A stretch of 64,000 nt of DNA from Paragyromitra xinjiangensis (Eukaryota > Ascomycota > Pezizomycetes > Pezizales > Discinaceae): assembly GCA_038503065.1 (NCBI GenBank), contig JBCAMK010000011.1:806001-870000 (forward strand), read 5' to 3'. Each line of letters begins with the position of its first letter. The first letter of the stretch is position 1. The notes under the pieces were generated by a model. The model made no database searches, was not told where the DNA came from, and worked only from the letters and a program-made list of their open reading frames with translations. Positions 10,039-20,045 of the stretch are shown one piece after another. Position numbers and translations under genes: made by a program.

Positions 10039-13000
10039 GAATCTAGCGGGGCTAGAAATCGTATAGCTTTTGCTTTTGCTTTTCTGGTTTTGGTACTTTT
10101 TGGCAACAACGAATATAAATGGGTATCTAGCAAGAGAGAAAACGATTTAGACAAATTAAGACAAGTCTAGCCAGCTTGCGTCAGTGGCCGTCATGGCAAA
10201 AAAAGATAATCCCTCATCGACAAGTGCATACCTATCAGATACAATAGTCTGCAGTGCAATGCACTATGGCGAGCCGCTCTATGCGCTCACCGCGGTAGTT
10301 GCAATCAATTCGAATGCCGTTGTGGGGTGAACATGTACCCCTCAAGGAAAACTAAGTTTTCGAAGAGGAAGTGGAGACAGGAGGAACCGTGAGAATAATA
10401 TCAGAGACGTTATCCTGGAATGAGACTGAGCGATGATAAAAGACCTTGGCAGTTGTAATTAAAAGTTGTGGTAGCGGGGAAGCAAAAGGCCAATTATGGG
10501 GGTTTCTTGGAACCTCCGTAGACCCAGAATGGACCGAGGAGAGGGTGAGCGAAGGAGAACTTGAGACTGGTAGATCCCGCCAACTTGGTAGTTTCTAGAG
10601 GATAAGGGCGCCGAGGCGTCGGAATTTCGTGATGGATGGGAGTAGCGGACGGGTCGAACAGTGACGATACTGTTCCAGCGGACGCAAAAGGTGTTGTGAC
10701 GAATGATGGGGAGGGAAATTTCTGAGCGGGAAGTTCTGGCCTGGGCAGTGAGAGGGGGCTAGATAGTCAATGCGAAAGAGGACGTTGAGTTTCCATGTGA
10801 GAGGGACCGCGTGCAGGATCGGAGGGAGACGAGGAGGATAGAAGACGCCGAGACGGTTCAGAGCAGAGACACTATAGAATGGTAGACAACGCACAACGAC
10901 AAGACAAAACAAGAAAAGACGGGGGCAAGAGACGAACGAGAGCAGGAGTGAGTACAGGCAAGATGTTAAGTAGAGTTGTTCTCGTGTGAAGAAAGACTGC
11001 TGGCTTGGGTGTGTAAGAGTGGGAGAAGACTCGGCGGCGAAGAAGTAGCAAAAAGAAAGGGACAGGCCAAGGAAAAGGGCGGGAAAAAAAATCAAGACAA
11101 ACGGTCAGCTGCTACTCTGATTGGCCCACTCCCCCAAGTCGCCAGGATGCCCTGGTCAGTCAACCCTAACCCTCTCGCCCTCGGCAAATCACTGAGAGCG
11201 ATTTATGCACGCCTTCCCGCCACCATGGTCCCTTCCCACTCCTCTTTTATTCTTGTCCAGACTATTTTCTCCTCACTCAGTCCTGCTCATAACAAGCTCA
11301 TACATACATAGCAACCCACGGGACACCTTTGCCGTGTTGTTGGGTTCCAAATATCCCTCACGCTCAGTTATTCCTACATCATTTACCTGCCATCGCAGGC
11401 CTTAGCTCGTTGTGGAACTACGATGCCCCATCATTGTGTTATTGGCAGCCAGCTGTGTTTCATGACAAGTCCTATAATCTTTGTTCGTAAATAATAGAGT
11501 ACACACCCCTCAAACACACAACAGATATCGACGATAGCAAACAGGAAACGGGGCCGAAATACATCATTCCTATCTCCTGTTACCTAGCACGCCTAGCCCG
11601 AGACCATCACACGAGCGGCTATCAATCCATAGATTCGGGAAGGGTCTGGCTACCTATCTATGCTACCACGTTCCCATTTCCTGGACCAATCCGTCCACCC
11701 TCCCCTTTCAGCTGAAAGCTCTATGACCCCGAGCTGACACCAGTCACATCACGCCGGAAGGGTCAGCAAACCTATGCTGAAGCGGTTATTTACCCTATCC
11801 CCCTGGTTGGTATTCGAGGAACCAAAAAAAATTTACAAGGATTTTTTTTCAAGGCCATCCAGCTAGTTACGTACCAGTAAACATCGAAGGCAAAACATTT
11901 GACAAATGTGGCTTGAAATCAACGTAAGGCCCACCTTGGCCAGGCACTGTATCTCCAAGGAAATTATCAAATGATATCTGCTTCCATCGAGAATATATGC
12001 AATGCTATGTATCCGTGCGGGTACAGCATACTTAAAGTGCTTCGGCAGGTATGTAACTGGCCGTGCTCTGCTTGACAGCTTCCCGACATCCGAACGGTTC
12101 CCAAGGAAGTAATAGGTCGCGAGACCACCGTGAGGACATCATCGCCTAAATATTTAACCAAAGGGTCGCAGATGGTACTCTCCACACCGCACTAGATCCA
12201 ATCCCAGGTTTTTACCCGACCCTCACACTAATCGCTTCCCCAGCGTTTCGTTACCCACCCCGATAAGGTTGCAGACAGGAGAAGCCGTTTAATATATGTA
12301 CAGAATATTTTCTATTTCATTTATGCGAAGCATGAGATGTCGACTCTGCAGGGGGAAAGGAAGCAAAAGAAGAAAGAAAAAAGCAAGCAAGAGATAACAA
12401 TGTGCATGCGCGCATAGCAAAACTCCCGTCGTGCAGCTGTGCATGTGGATTCGCTACCTGTGTGTCTCTCCGAATTGCAGGATATATAAACTCTGCAGAG
12501 ACCGCGGTAAATAAATTATGATGAGAGCGCTGCGGTGAATATATTATTCTAGGAAGCCAAATAGCCATCCTAAGTCTGTACCTTCATTTCGTTTTCCGTG
12601 CATCACATCTAGAAAAATACCTGATATTATGAATGCATTATCAAGAATACAGGGTTTGAGCAGCAAGCCAGACATCTTTGATGTCCTCGCCCAATGATTC
12701 GAGTTTTCCTTGTGTGACGACGGGAGACATCATCGTTCAACGCCCCAGATTGTGCACATTTTGTCCTGAACCCAAAAGCGAATGTTTGTTGACTCACAGG
12801 GTATTGGCACTTTCTCCATCATTCGTGCTTACGGACGGAAAGAGCATGCCTGAGCAATCTCAGCTTGACACGATGTGCGTAGATCATATTTCTCTAATAA
12901 GCAATTGGGATAAAAGGAGAGGCGGGAAGGTCATGCTAGACGAGAAAATCATGTTTGTTTCGCAGTGAATGAACCATTGTGGACATGATCTGTATCATAA

Positions 13001-15188
13001 ACATCAGCATGAGTGATTTTCAGTGACCCTTATGGCAGCGACAATCTACTTAACGGACAACAACAACTCTACTAAGTGGAATCGTAACAATAGATCGAAT
13101 GTCCAAGCTTATGCATATACCTTCAGAATCGAGGACATTCAATCGGTGTTGATAATGAATCGAAATAAGCAGCCGTAAACGAGTCACGACCAGAGTGGTG
13201 AGCAATCGTTCGGGATGAACCTCCTGTTTCTGAGAAAAAAATGCGCCGGTGCATGTCGCAGGCACAAAGTCAGCCCTAGAAGTGGGTTTCTGACCTTTTG
13301 GTTTGTTGTTACTTCTCCGGGAGGGTCACAAATGGATACCCTAGATCAATGTCTGCCCCCGAGGCACCGTGAAAAAAGTGATTCCTCGGTACTGGTGGAT
13401 ATGACTCTAATATATACTGATCGGACACTGACGTTGGTGATCGAGGAAATGGCGGCGAGAAATCCCACCCAGTATAACGCTTATGGGGCTAATCCTGAAA
13501 GGTAACAGACCTGAGCGTTCAGAGTTCGGGTTCCAGGCAATTTGGATGGGTTTTGTTAGTACTTATTGCAGGGAAGAGCTTAGGGCACAGTTATTAAGGC
13601 GATATTCCACTTAATCAATCAATATAATACACCTCTTTGATATGTTAAGAAGGGTCTTGAATGGCTACATGTACATATAGATCTTGCTGGAGTTTTTCTA
13701 TAGCGCCTATCCGTGACCATTCGTCCTCATCTGACCCCTTCGATGTTCCAACTCTTTGTACATATCCACAAGCCATGGTCTTTTGTCCTTGTCTCTAGAT
13801 GAATGCAGTGGAATCTGCATAGTAACACCAATACAGAGAGCAGGCATTATTCTATTCTTACTACTCTAAACTTCTGGTGGCTGATACTGACGTTTATCCC
13901 GTAGCAATTGTCTCCTTTGGCATTGACAAAATCCTAGACCCTCTTACTGTAATTAAGGCAACCGATAACCAAACATACCTCAATACTCGCCACGATACAT
14001 CCTAATATCAAGATCTTGAAGCTTAGGCCGATAGTTCGCTATAGTAAGAAGCTGCGATAGTCCGCGGTGATCATGATCCAACCCATCTTTCATGAGATAC
14101 TTCCAACCTACAATCGCTTTTTTCAGCCCTTTTGATACGCATTATGACGCTAATGAAAAATCTCTAAGCTTAGGAGGAATCAGTATAAGCAGCACCTCAC
14201 TCTATCACGGGGTGCCATAACCAGCCCAGCTCACCTACTTTCTAGGCCACCCGAGGCTATGATGCTAAAATACTACAGCCTGACGTCTGCCTTTGAGCCA
14301 AGCATGAACGAATTATGAAGCAGTGAATTATTGATCGAGAAGAGCTCAGAGGTTGCGATATCTTGACTTGCTGGAAGCCTAAACTGCAGTGTTTAGTCAA
14401 CACCATAATCTGCAGCAAAAGTCAACGCCAACATAATTCCCAAAAACCAACTAGAATTCAATCTTTCCCAAAAGCGCTCTTCCACATATTATACGAAATC
14501 AACAGACCGTCAAACTCAAAAACGTGACTCATCTCACGACGATACTCAACTCAGCTTAACATAGAAATCCATCTTCAGCTACCCCACCCATGCAGCAAGG
14601 CCACCACACCCAACCCGCCCCATTCCAAAGTGAGTTAAAACCAGATCTCAGCGCCTCACCCACAAACCTGATCTAGATGCCGGGACCAGCCTATGGTAGG
14701 CGCAAGCCTATCAGGGTTGGTGATGTCGATCTCCCGCCAGCAGGACCCTTATCGATAAGGATCTACGTCTTGGCGCAAGGGGCTGATGGGATTCTGGTTT
14801 CCCATGGTACATGATACGGTGAACGCCTTCTCAATGCTTCTCCAAATATGCTAAAGTACAAGTCCGGGAAGCAAATACAGCTGTAAGCAACAGCAAAAGA
14901 AGCGTAAATAGTCCAGTCCGCATGCCCTAACCCATACCCAGCGGATGTGGAATTTCTTTTCTATCGTATCAAATAATCAAACATGAAGCAAATAAAAACA
15001 AATCCTAATGAAATGGAATGAATAAGAAAGGATAGGGAATAAAAGAAGAAAAAAAAACACATTTGCATAAACCCTGCCCCCAGAAACCCGCAACCCAAAT
15101 TCCAAAGTCCTAACTCCAAGAGAGAACATCTCCTATTCTCACCACAATTTCTGCTTACAATTTCCCCATACACACGATTGTCCGTTTT
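10039..15188. other. 5 kb gene-poor region upstream of the CorA gene
   Basis: No ORF here shows a recognisable domain or a convincing codon pattern, although several 60-166 codon ORFs exist on both strands. The part next to the CorA start (10040-11100) is purine-rich on the plus strand, which suggests a long 5' leader and promoter of that gene. A small candidate ORF lies at 14677-14814 (45 codons), preceded by a plausible intron acceptor. The rest looks like regulatory sequence or eroded repeats. Confidence 0.4.
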
Positions 15189-16709
15189 TCACTCCTCCTC
15201 ACTCTCACTCTCGCTCTCATCCTCGACTCCACCCCCCATCAATGCCCCTAAACTCATCGGCGCCCCTCCTCCTACACCAATTCCCAATCCTACATTCTTT
15301 GGTGGGCCCCTCGTCGGTGCCATATCTTCATCTTCGAATATAATCTCCCCGTCCCCATCGGGCTCACCCTCCGCATCAATATCTATATCCTCTCCATCCC
15401 CACTCTCCAGCTCCTTCTCTAGTAGCTCTGCTAGATCCATCCCGTCGTCTTCTTCTTCCTCTTCCTCCTGCTGTATAGGTGCCGAGGCAGGGGCAGGACG
15501 ATGTGAAGGCTCCTCGTCGGATTCGTCGACATCAGATATTTCTTCTTCTGAAGGATCCTCGACGTGCAAAGGCTGCGAGGGCTCGGGGAACACAATTTCC
15601 TCTGGCTCCTCCTGCTGCGCCTTTCTGCGAGCCGCAGCAGTATTGCGGGGGACCGGTGGCTTTTTAGCAGGTGGCGCAAGCCGAGGTGGAGGTGAAGCAG
15701 GTCCATCTTCCTCATCGTCATCCTCGTCGTCCGCTTCATCGGTACCATCCTCATCGCTACTCGAGTCCCCACCACGGTGGCCATGAGCCGGGGAGGGAAG
15801 AGGTACACCAGGTGACATACCGGTTGGTTTCTTCCCACCAAATGGGCTCTTCCCACCAACCTTCCTCGGACCAATGGCCGCGGAAGCCAATAAGCCCTTC
15901 CCACTAATTGTCGCACGACCATACGATATCCCCAATCCCAGATCATCCTCATCTTCCTCCTCCGGCTCATCATCCTCCGGTGCGCCCTTCCCAGCCCTCT
16001 TCAGCGCCTCCTTCCTACGCTCTTCGCGCTCCGCCTTCTGCTCTGCGCGCGTCTTGGTCGTACTCTTCTTATTGATGAAATGGCGGTAATCCCACGGATT
16101 ATCATCTTCCTTCTCACCCGCGCTCGCATCATCATCCTCACCGTCTGGAATCGGCGGACGTAGTGGTAGCGGCGGGTGCGCGAGCGCGTAGACCTTCGCG
16201 TTGAACGTGAATGTCGAGGAGAGCTTCTCGAGAGTGAACGATTGCGTAGTTGGGTTGAAGAGAAGAATGCATTCTGTTTTCCGCGGCGGAGGGACGTGTT
16301 GTGAGCCCGTGTACGTTACTGGGACTGGAGTTGAGTTGGCTGATGTCGCCGGCGGAGTGAGTGTGAGTGTGTATGGAGCTTCCCCAGACGCAGCGTGTTT
16401 GGTGAGTCGTGGTGGAACAACGTTGCTAAGTGCGGCGGCCGGTTTGCGGTTGTCTGTTAGGTAGGTTAGTTTGAAATGGATTGTGTGTAGAAGGAGGGAG
16501 GGAGGGGAGGGGAGGGGAGAGCTTCGAGGAAGGCTAATGGTAGCTGTTAGGATGATTGGAGGAGAGGATGGAAACGCACATTTCACACTGGTAAATACAT
16601 CACCGTCGGCATCGTGGGATCGCTTCAGAGTTTCCCCAATCGCTATGGTGTATTCGCCTGGTCTTCCCACTTCGACCATCTGCTTCGCTGCCGGTGTCCC
16701 AGACGGCAT
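15189..16709 (-). CDS. ELL-associated factor (EAF family) transcription elongation protein
   Basis: Predicted exons are 16709..16580 and 16453..15189 (464 residues). The N-terminal EAF domain is recognisable: YTIAIGETLKRSH, then after splicing FTSVKYNRKPA, then TECILLFNPTTQSFTLEKLSSTF. The C-terminal two thirds is acidic and low in complexity, as in the family. EAF binds ELL and stimulates Pol II elongation in the nucleus. The unspliced frame is open throughout, so an intronless 506-residue model is possible. However, the 126-nt segment 16454..16579 has a GTGCGT donor, a CTAAC branch site and an AG acceptor, and its translation (Pro/Ser/Leu-rich) interrupts the conserved strand, so I treat it as an intron. 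The next gene, COG8, lies upstream in the same orientation. Confidence 0.8.
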   Translation of the reverse strand: MPSGTPAAKQMVEVGRPGEYTIAIGETLKRSHDADGDVFTSVKCAFPSSPPIILTATISLPRSSPLPSPPSLLLHTIHFKLTYLTDNRKPAAALSNVVPPRLTKHAASGEAPYTLTLTPPATSANSTPVPVTYTGSQHVPPPRKTECILLFNPTTQSFTLEKLSSTFTFNAKVYALAHPPLPLRPPIPDGEDDDASAGEKEDDNPWDYRHFINKKSTTKTRAEQKAEREERRKEALKRAGKGAPEDDEPEEEDEDDLGLGISYGRATISGKGLLASAAIGPRKVGGKSPFGGKKPTGMSPGVPLPSPAHGHRGGDSSSDEDGTDEADDEDDDEEDGPASPPPRLAPPAKKPPVPRNTAAARRKAQQEEPEEIVFPEPSQPLHVEDPSEEEISDVDESDEEPSHRPAPASAPIQQEEEEEEDDGMDLAELLEKELESGDGEDIDIDAEGEPDGDGEIIFEDEDMAPTRGPPKNVGLGIGVGGGAPMSLGALMGGGVEDESESESEEE

Positions 16710-17923
16710 GATTGATTGTTTTGTGAAACTTCAAAACGAAACAAAACAAAGAGGCGAACAAAAAGAAGAAGAACGTCTACAGTACGACTAAACAGAAACA
16801 ATAACTCTCTCTTCTCCCCCCCGTTTCCCTTATCGTCAGCTTCGTGATGGTTGTGTTGGAAAGAAAGTGGTGGGGAGAGAAACCGAGAGCTCGAGGTTTG
16901 TAAAAGACCCACCACCAGCATGCACGTAGCGGCAACGCGCGCAAGAACGAACGAACGAAAGAAGGGCAATTCCAGGGCAGGGTTTGTTTTGCCTTAGATG
17001 GTGTGCAGCCAGGTAAGGTGTGGGTCAGCAATGTCTCGCCCAGATCAGGGTTACCTAGCCGCTAGAGCGCGAGTGGGTATTCGCTTCTATGTGTAGAGCC
17101 GCGAGATGTACATGGATGCACAACGGTGGCTTTCTTTCTTTCTTTCTTTCACATGTCCCGTGATGTTACGCGGGAAAGTGCAATTGAATTGGCCCGATTT
17201 GATTGAGGTGTGGGGAAAACAGAAGACGATTGAGCTGTTTGTGGGGGAGGCTGTTGGTGAGTGAAGCCGTTTACTCCCTCTGATTGAAACACTGATTCCG
17301 CCAGTCTGCCGATTCAAAACCTATCCAAAGGGATCCCTTCAGTAGGCAGTTCTTGGTTCTCTGTGGGGTTTCTCTGTCCACGCTGTTGAAACGGGACACA
17401 GATCACTGACAACAGCTCTTAACTAACCGGAACCTGTAGCCTTCGGTTGTGACTACAATGTGAGGATCGCTGGAGTACTTTATGTGCATGCAGAACACCT
17501 CCCGCTTTTTGTCATATTTGTTTCTCGATCTGTTAGATGTGTCTTGATGCATGCTGATGCAATTGCGTCTGCTCGCACACATGTATGCATGCATGTATTT
17601 ATGCAACTGCTGTAGTGGTTCATAGGAAGTCACCCGGCTTAAAGAGGTGCTTCTCGAGTGATAGTTTGTGAAGGTCGGGTTTATTATTTATTTATTTCAT
17701 TAAGCGTAGCATCAAGTCTTGTAATCAAGCTTCTTCCCATCAAAAATTGATACTGTCTGATAAAAATACCCAGACATCCATCCCATCAATGCCCCAAGAA
17801 AGCTCCCTTTACCTCCATCCAAGCCAACTCTATCACAGAAACAGGATATACGCCCTACAAGCCTTCCTCGCAAAACAAAAGTAGCACCCATTCGCCAAAT
17901 ATAAAACAAAACCCAATAATCCA
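16710..17923. other. intergenic region between COG8 and the EAF gene
   Basis: Holds the EAF promoter and COG8 3' sequence. Contains a five-unit TTTC microsatellite at 17131-17150. No gene is supported. Confidence 0.5.
17131..17150. repeat. TTTC microsatellite
   Basis: Five perfect tandem copies of a four-base unit, about 420 bp upstream of the EAF start codon. Confidence 0.9.
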
Positions 17924-19423
17924 TTACCCCCTCCCAGCCAGTGTCTCTAACCGACTAGCAAGCACCTTATGTTTCGCCACAACACTTACCCACTCCTCCT
18001 CCCCATCCCCATAATCCCCGTCCTCTGTTTCGTCCTCCTCCTCCCCCATACCCATGCCAAAACACTCTACTACCCCTAAGATCGCACCAAACTCACCCCC
18101 CAGTCGACCCAAGCTACCCGCGGCATACAACACCTGCGTTAATAGACTCTCCCTCACCCCACGCTCCTCAACATTTCCCAAATACGCGCCCAGCGTCTCC
18201 GTCAACAGACTCACCAAATGCAACACAAAACTACACAACGGATCCGGCGGCTGTCCACCATCAGGATCATCCTCCGCTAGCCCGCTCGAGAGTGTACTCA
18301 GCGTTGACGAAGAACGACTACGAATCGTCCCCACCCTACTCTGAGGAAGTGTTTGCGAGAAATTCGGTAATGGCCCCTGCGACAACACAGGCGAAGACCC
18401 AATAATCGGTGAAGATGGGTAAGACTCTGGATACGATGGTGATGGGAGTGCATTCGGGAAAATAGAGCGATACATTGACACGATACCGAACGACTGTTCA
18501 CGGAAAACCTCGATCCAGCGTTTCAAGTAGCGTTCAGTCTGGGTACTACCACCATAGCTCCCACTGCTCCCTCCCCCACTGACATTATTCCCACCCCCAT
18601 TGCCATTGACGTGACGTCGTTTCTCGTCGTCAGCGAGGTGACGTAGTGGCTCTAGCGCTTCGAGGAGACCCGCGAGGAAGGCGCAGCGACACACAAGGAA
18701 TAACCCGCGGAGGCCGCGCTCGTCGAGTTGGGAGGCAGTAGAACACCGGCGGAGAAAGCCAATTGTTTTCATAGCTGTAGGAAGCTTAAGGGGTCCGCGA
18801 AGTGTAGCGATGAGATTCGAAGTCATGGATTTCTGTAGAGTGTCGCATTCGGCAGCAACGGAGAGGATAGTGGGTGATGTAGGGTAGAGGGTTTGAAGCC
18901 GACGGACATGAGCGAGGAGATCCAGAGCAGTTGGGTAGGATGAAGATGAAATTAAGCTTTGGAGGAGGGTAGGAAGTTGGAGTATGTCCAGGAGTCTGTC
19001 GAGGTTCCTGGAGAGGAGATGGGATTTTTGACGCTGCTGTAGGTGTAGTCCATCGCGGCTGAAGGAAGTGGTGAAGGCTGTAATTTGGGCATCGACGGTT
19101 GGGAGGTCTTCGCGCAGGGAGGAAAGGGATTCGTCGAGTTGTGTTGTGGATGCTGGGACGGCTGAGAGGTGATGAGAGGATGCGATAAGCGCTTTATGGG
19201 AACGAGATGAGAGCTTTTGGAGGTTGAGGTTGAGGCTATGAAGGGAAGCTGCGAGGGAGGAGGGCTCTGTCTCAAGAATTGATGTGAGTGGGAGTGATGA
19301 TAGGCGTGCAAGATAGCTGCTTGATATTGTTGGGTCTGGTGGGGGAGCAGTGGGGGGAAGGAGGGGGAGGAGGAGGTCGAGAAGGGGGTCTGCGGAAGAA
19401 GGGGGTGAGACTTCTGAAGCCAT
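17924..19423 (-). CDS. COG8: conserved oligomeric Golgi complex subunit 8
   Basis: A single-exon gene of 499 residues starting at MASEV (ATG at 19423); the in-frame upstream ATG at 19480 adds an unlikely hydrophobic leader. The Dor1/COG8 core is clear: an N-terminal coiled region, KSHLLSRNLDRLLDILQLP, a segment of the type ALDLLAHVRRLQTLYP, and RCAFLAGLLEALEPL followed by the ERYLKRWIEVFREQSFGI block. A Gly/Asn/Ser-rich linker sits before the last block, and the C-terminus is low in complexity. COG8 is a lobe B subunit of the Golgi tethering complex for retrograde vesicles. The length is short relative to animal COG8 but usual for fungi. Confidence 0.88.
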   Translation of the reverse strand: MASEVSPPSSADPLLDLLLPLLPPTAPPPDPTISSSYLARLSSLPLTSILETEPSSLAASLHSLNLNLQKLSSRSHKALIASSHHLSAVPASTTQLDESLSSLREDLPTVDAQITAFTTSFSRDGLHLQQRQKSHLLSRNLDRLLDILQLPTLLQSLISSSSYPTALDLLAHVRRLQTLYPTSPTILSVAAECDTLQKSMTSNLIATLRGPLKLPTAMKTIGFLRRCSTASQLDERGLRGLFLVCRCAFLAGLLEALEPLRHLADDEKRRHVNGNGGGNNVSGGGSSGSYGGSTQTERYLKRWIEVFREQSFGIVSMYRSIFPNALPSPSYPESYPSSPIIGSSPVLSQGPLPNFSQTLPQSRVGTIRSRSSSTLSTLSSGLAEDDPDGGQPPDPLCSFVLHLVSLLTETLGAYLGNVEERGVRESLLTQVLYAAGSLGRLGGEFGAILGVVECFGMGMGEEEDETEDGDYGDGEEEWVSVVAKHKVLASRLETLAGRG

Positions 19424-20045
19424 TAATAGAAGAGAGGGGGTCAATTGGAACGCAAGGGGGGAAGTCAACAATATGTACAAGAGCCGAGTGCTCTTTGGTG
19501 TTTGACCCGCGGCTGGCTTTTAGGGCGGAACAATCCGTTGGGTTGTTATCAATCCCACTTATCGTTACCCGGATGACGGACACCAATCATCACTCGAGAG
19601 CTTCACCCGCCATTTTATTGAATTTCAAATACTACCTCTGCTAATTCACACAACTCGAGCAAGTGGATATAAGTGAAGAAGAAGAAGAAGAAGAAGAAGA
19701 CAAATAACACGGGCAACAAGAAACCTCGTGTGGGAACAACGATACGACGATACAACAATACACAACGTTTGAACACAGGTAAGGTACAGAAAAAACGCCC
19801 CACAAACTCCACATAGCTACCTGAAACGATTCCTCCGCCCTAATCTTCTCGAGAATAATACACTACACCACCACATACCCCACCCACCAAAGTGGACAAG
19901 AGGCAACAGCATCAAGTAACACAATGAAATGAATAAAAAAAAAACGCCCATACCTTTTCCAACCCCACCTCCCACAGCCGGCTAAGTGTATAACAGTCAA
20001 CGAAAGCCGTCCCACTTACACCGGCTCCATCCTTCTCCCATCCCT
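19424..20045. other. intergenic region upstream of COG8
   Basis: About 620 bp with the COG8 promoter and the BZZ1 3' end. Contains a GAA microsatellite at 19675-19700. No gene seen. Confidence 0.5.
19675..19700. repeat. GAA microsatellite
   Basis: An almost pure run of GAA triplets about 250 bp upstream of the COG8 start codon. Confidence 0.85.

Noticed and set aside
10595..11095. 166-codon minus-strand ORF upstream of the CorA gene
   Set aside because: Leu/Phe/Ser/Pro-rich reading of a purine-rich plus strand, no domain or periodicity; more likely leader or promoter sequence.
15178..15786. 202-codon serine-rich plus-strand ORF
   Set aside because: Antisense shadow of the acidic tail of the EAF gene.
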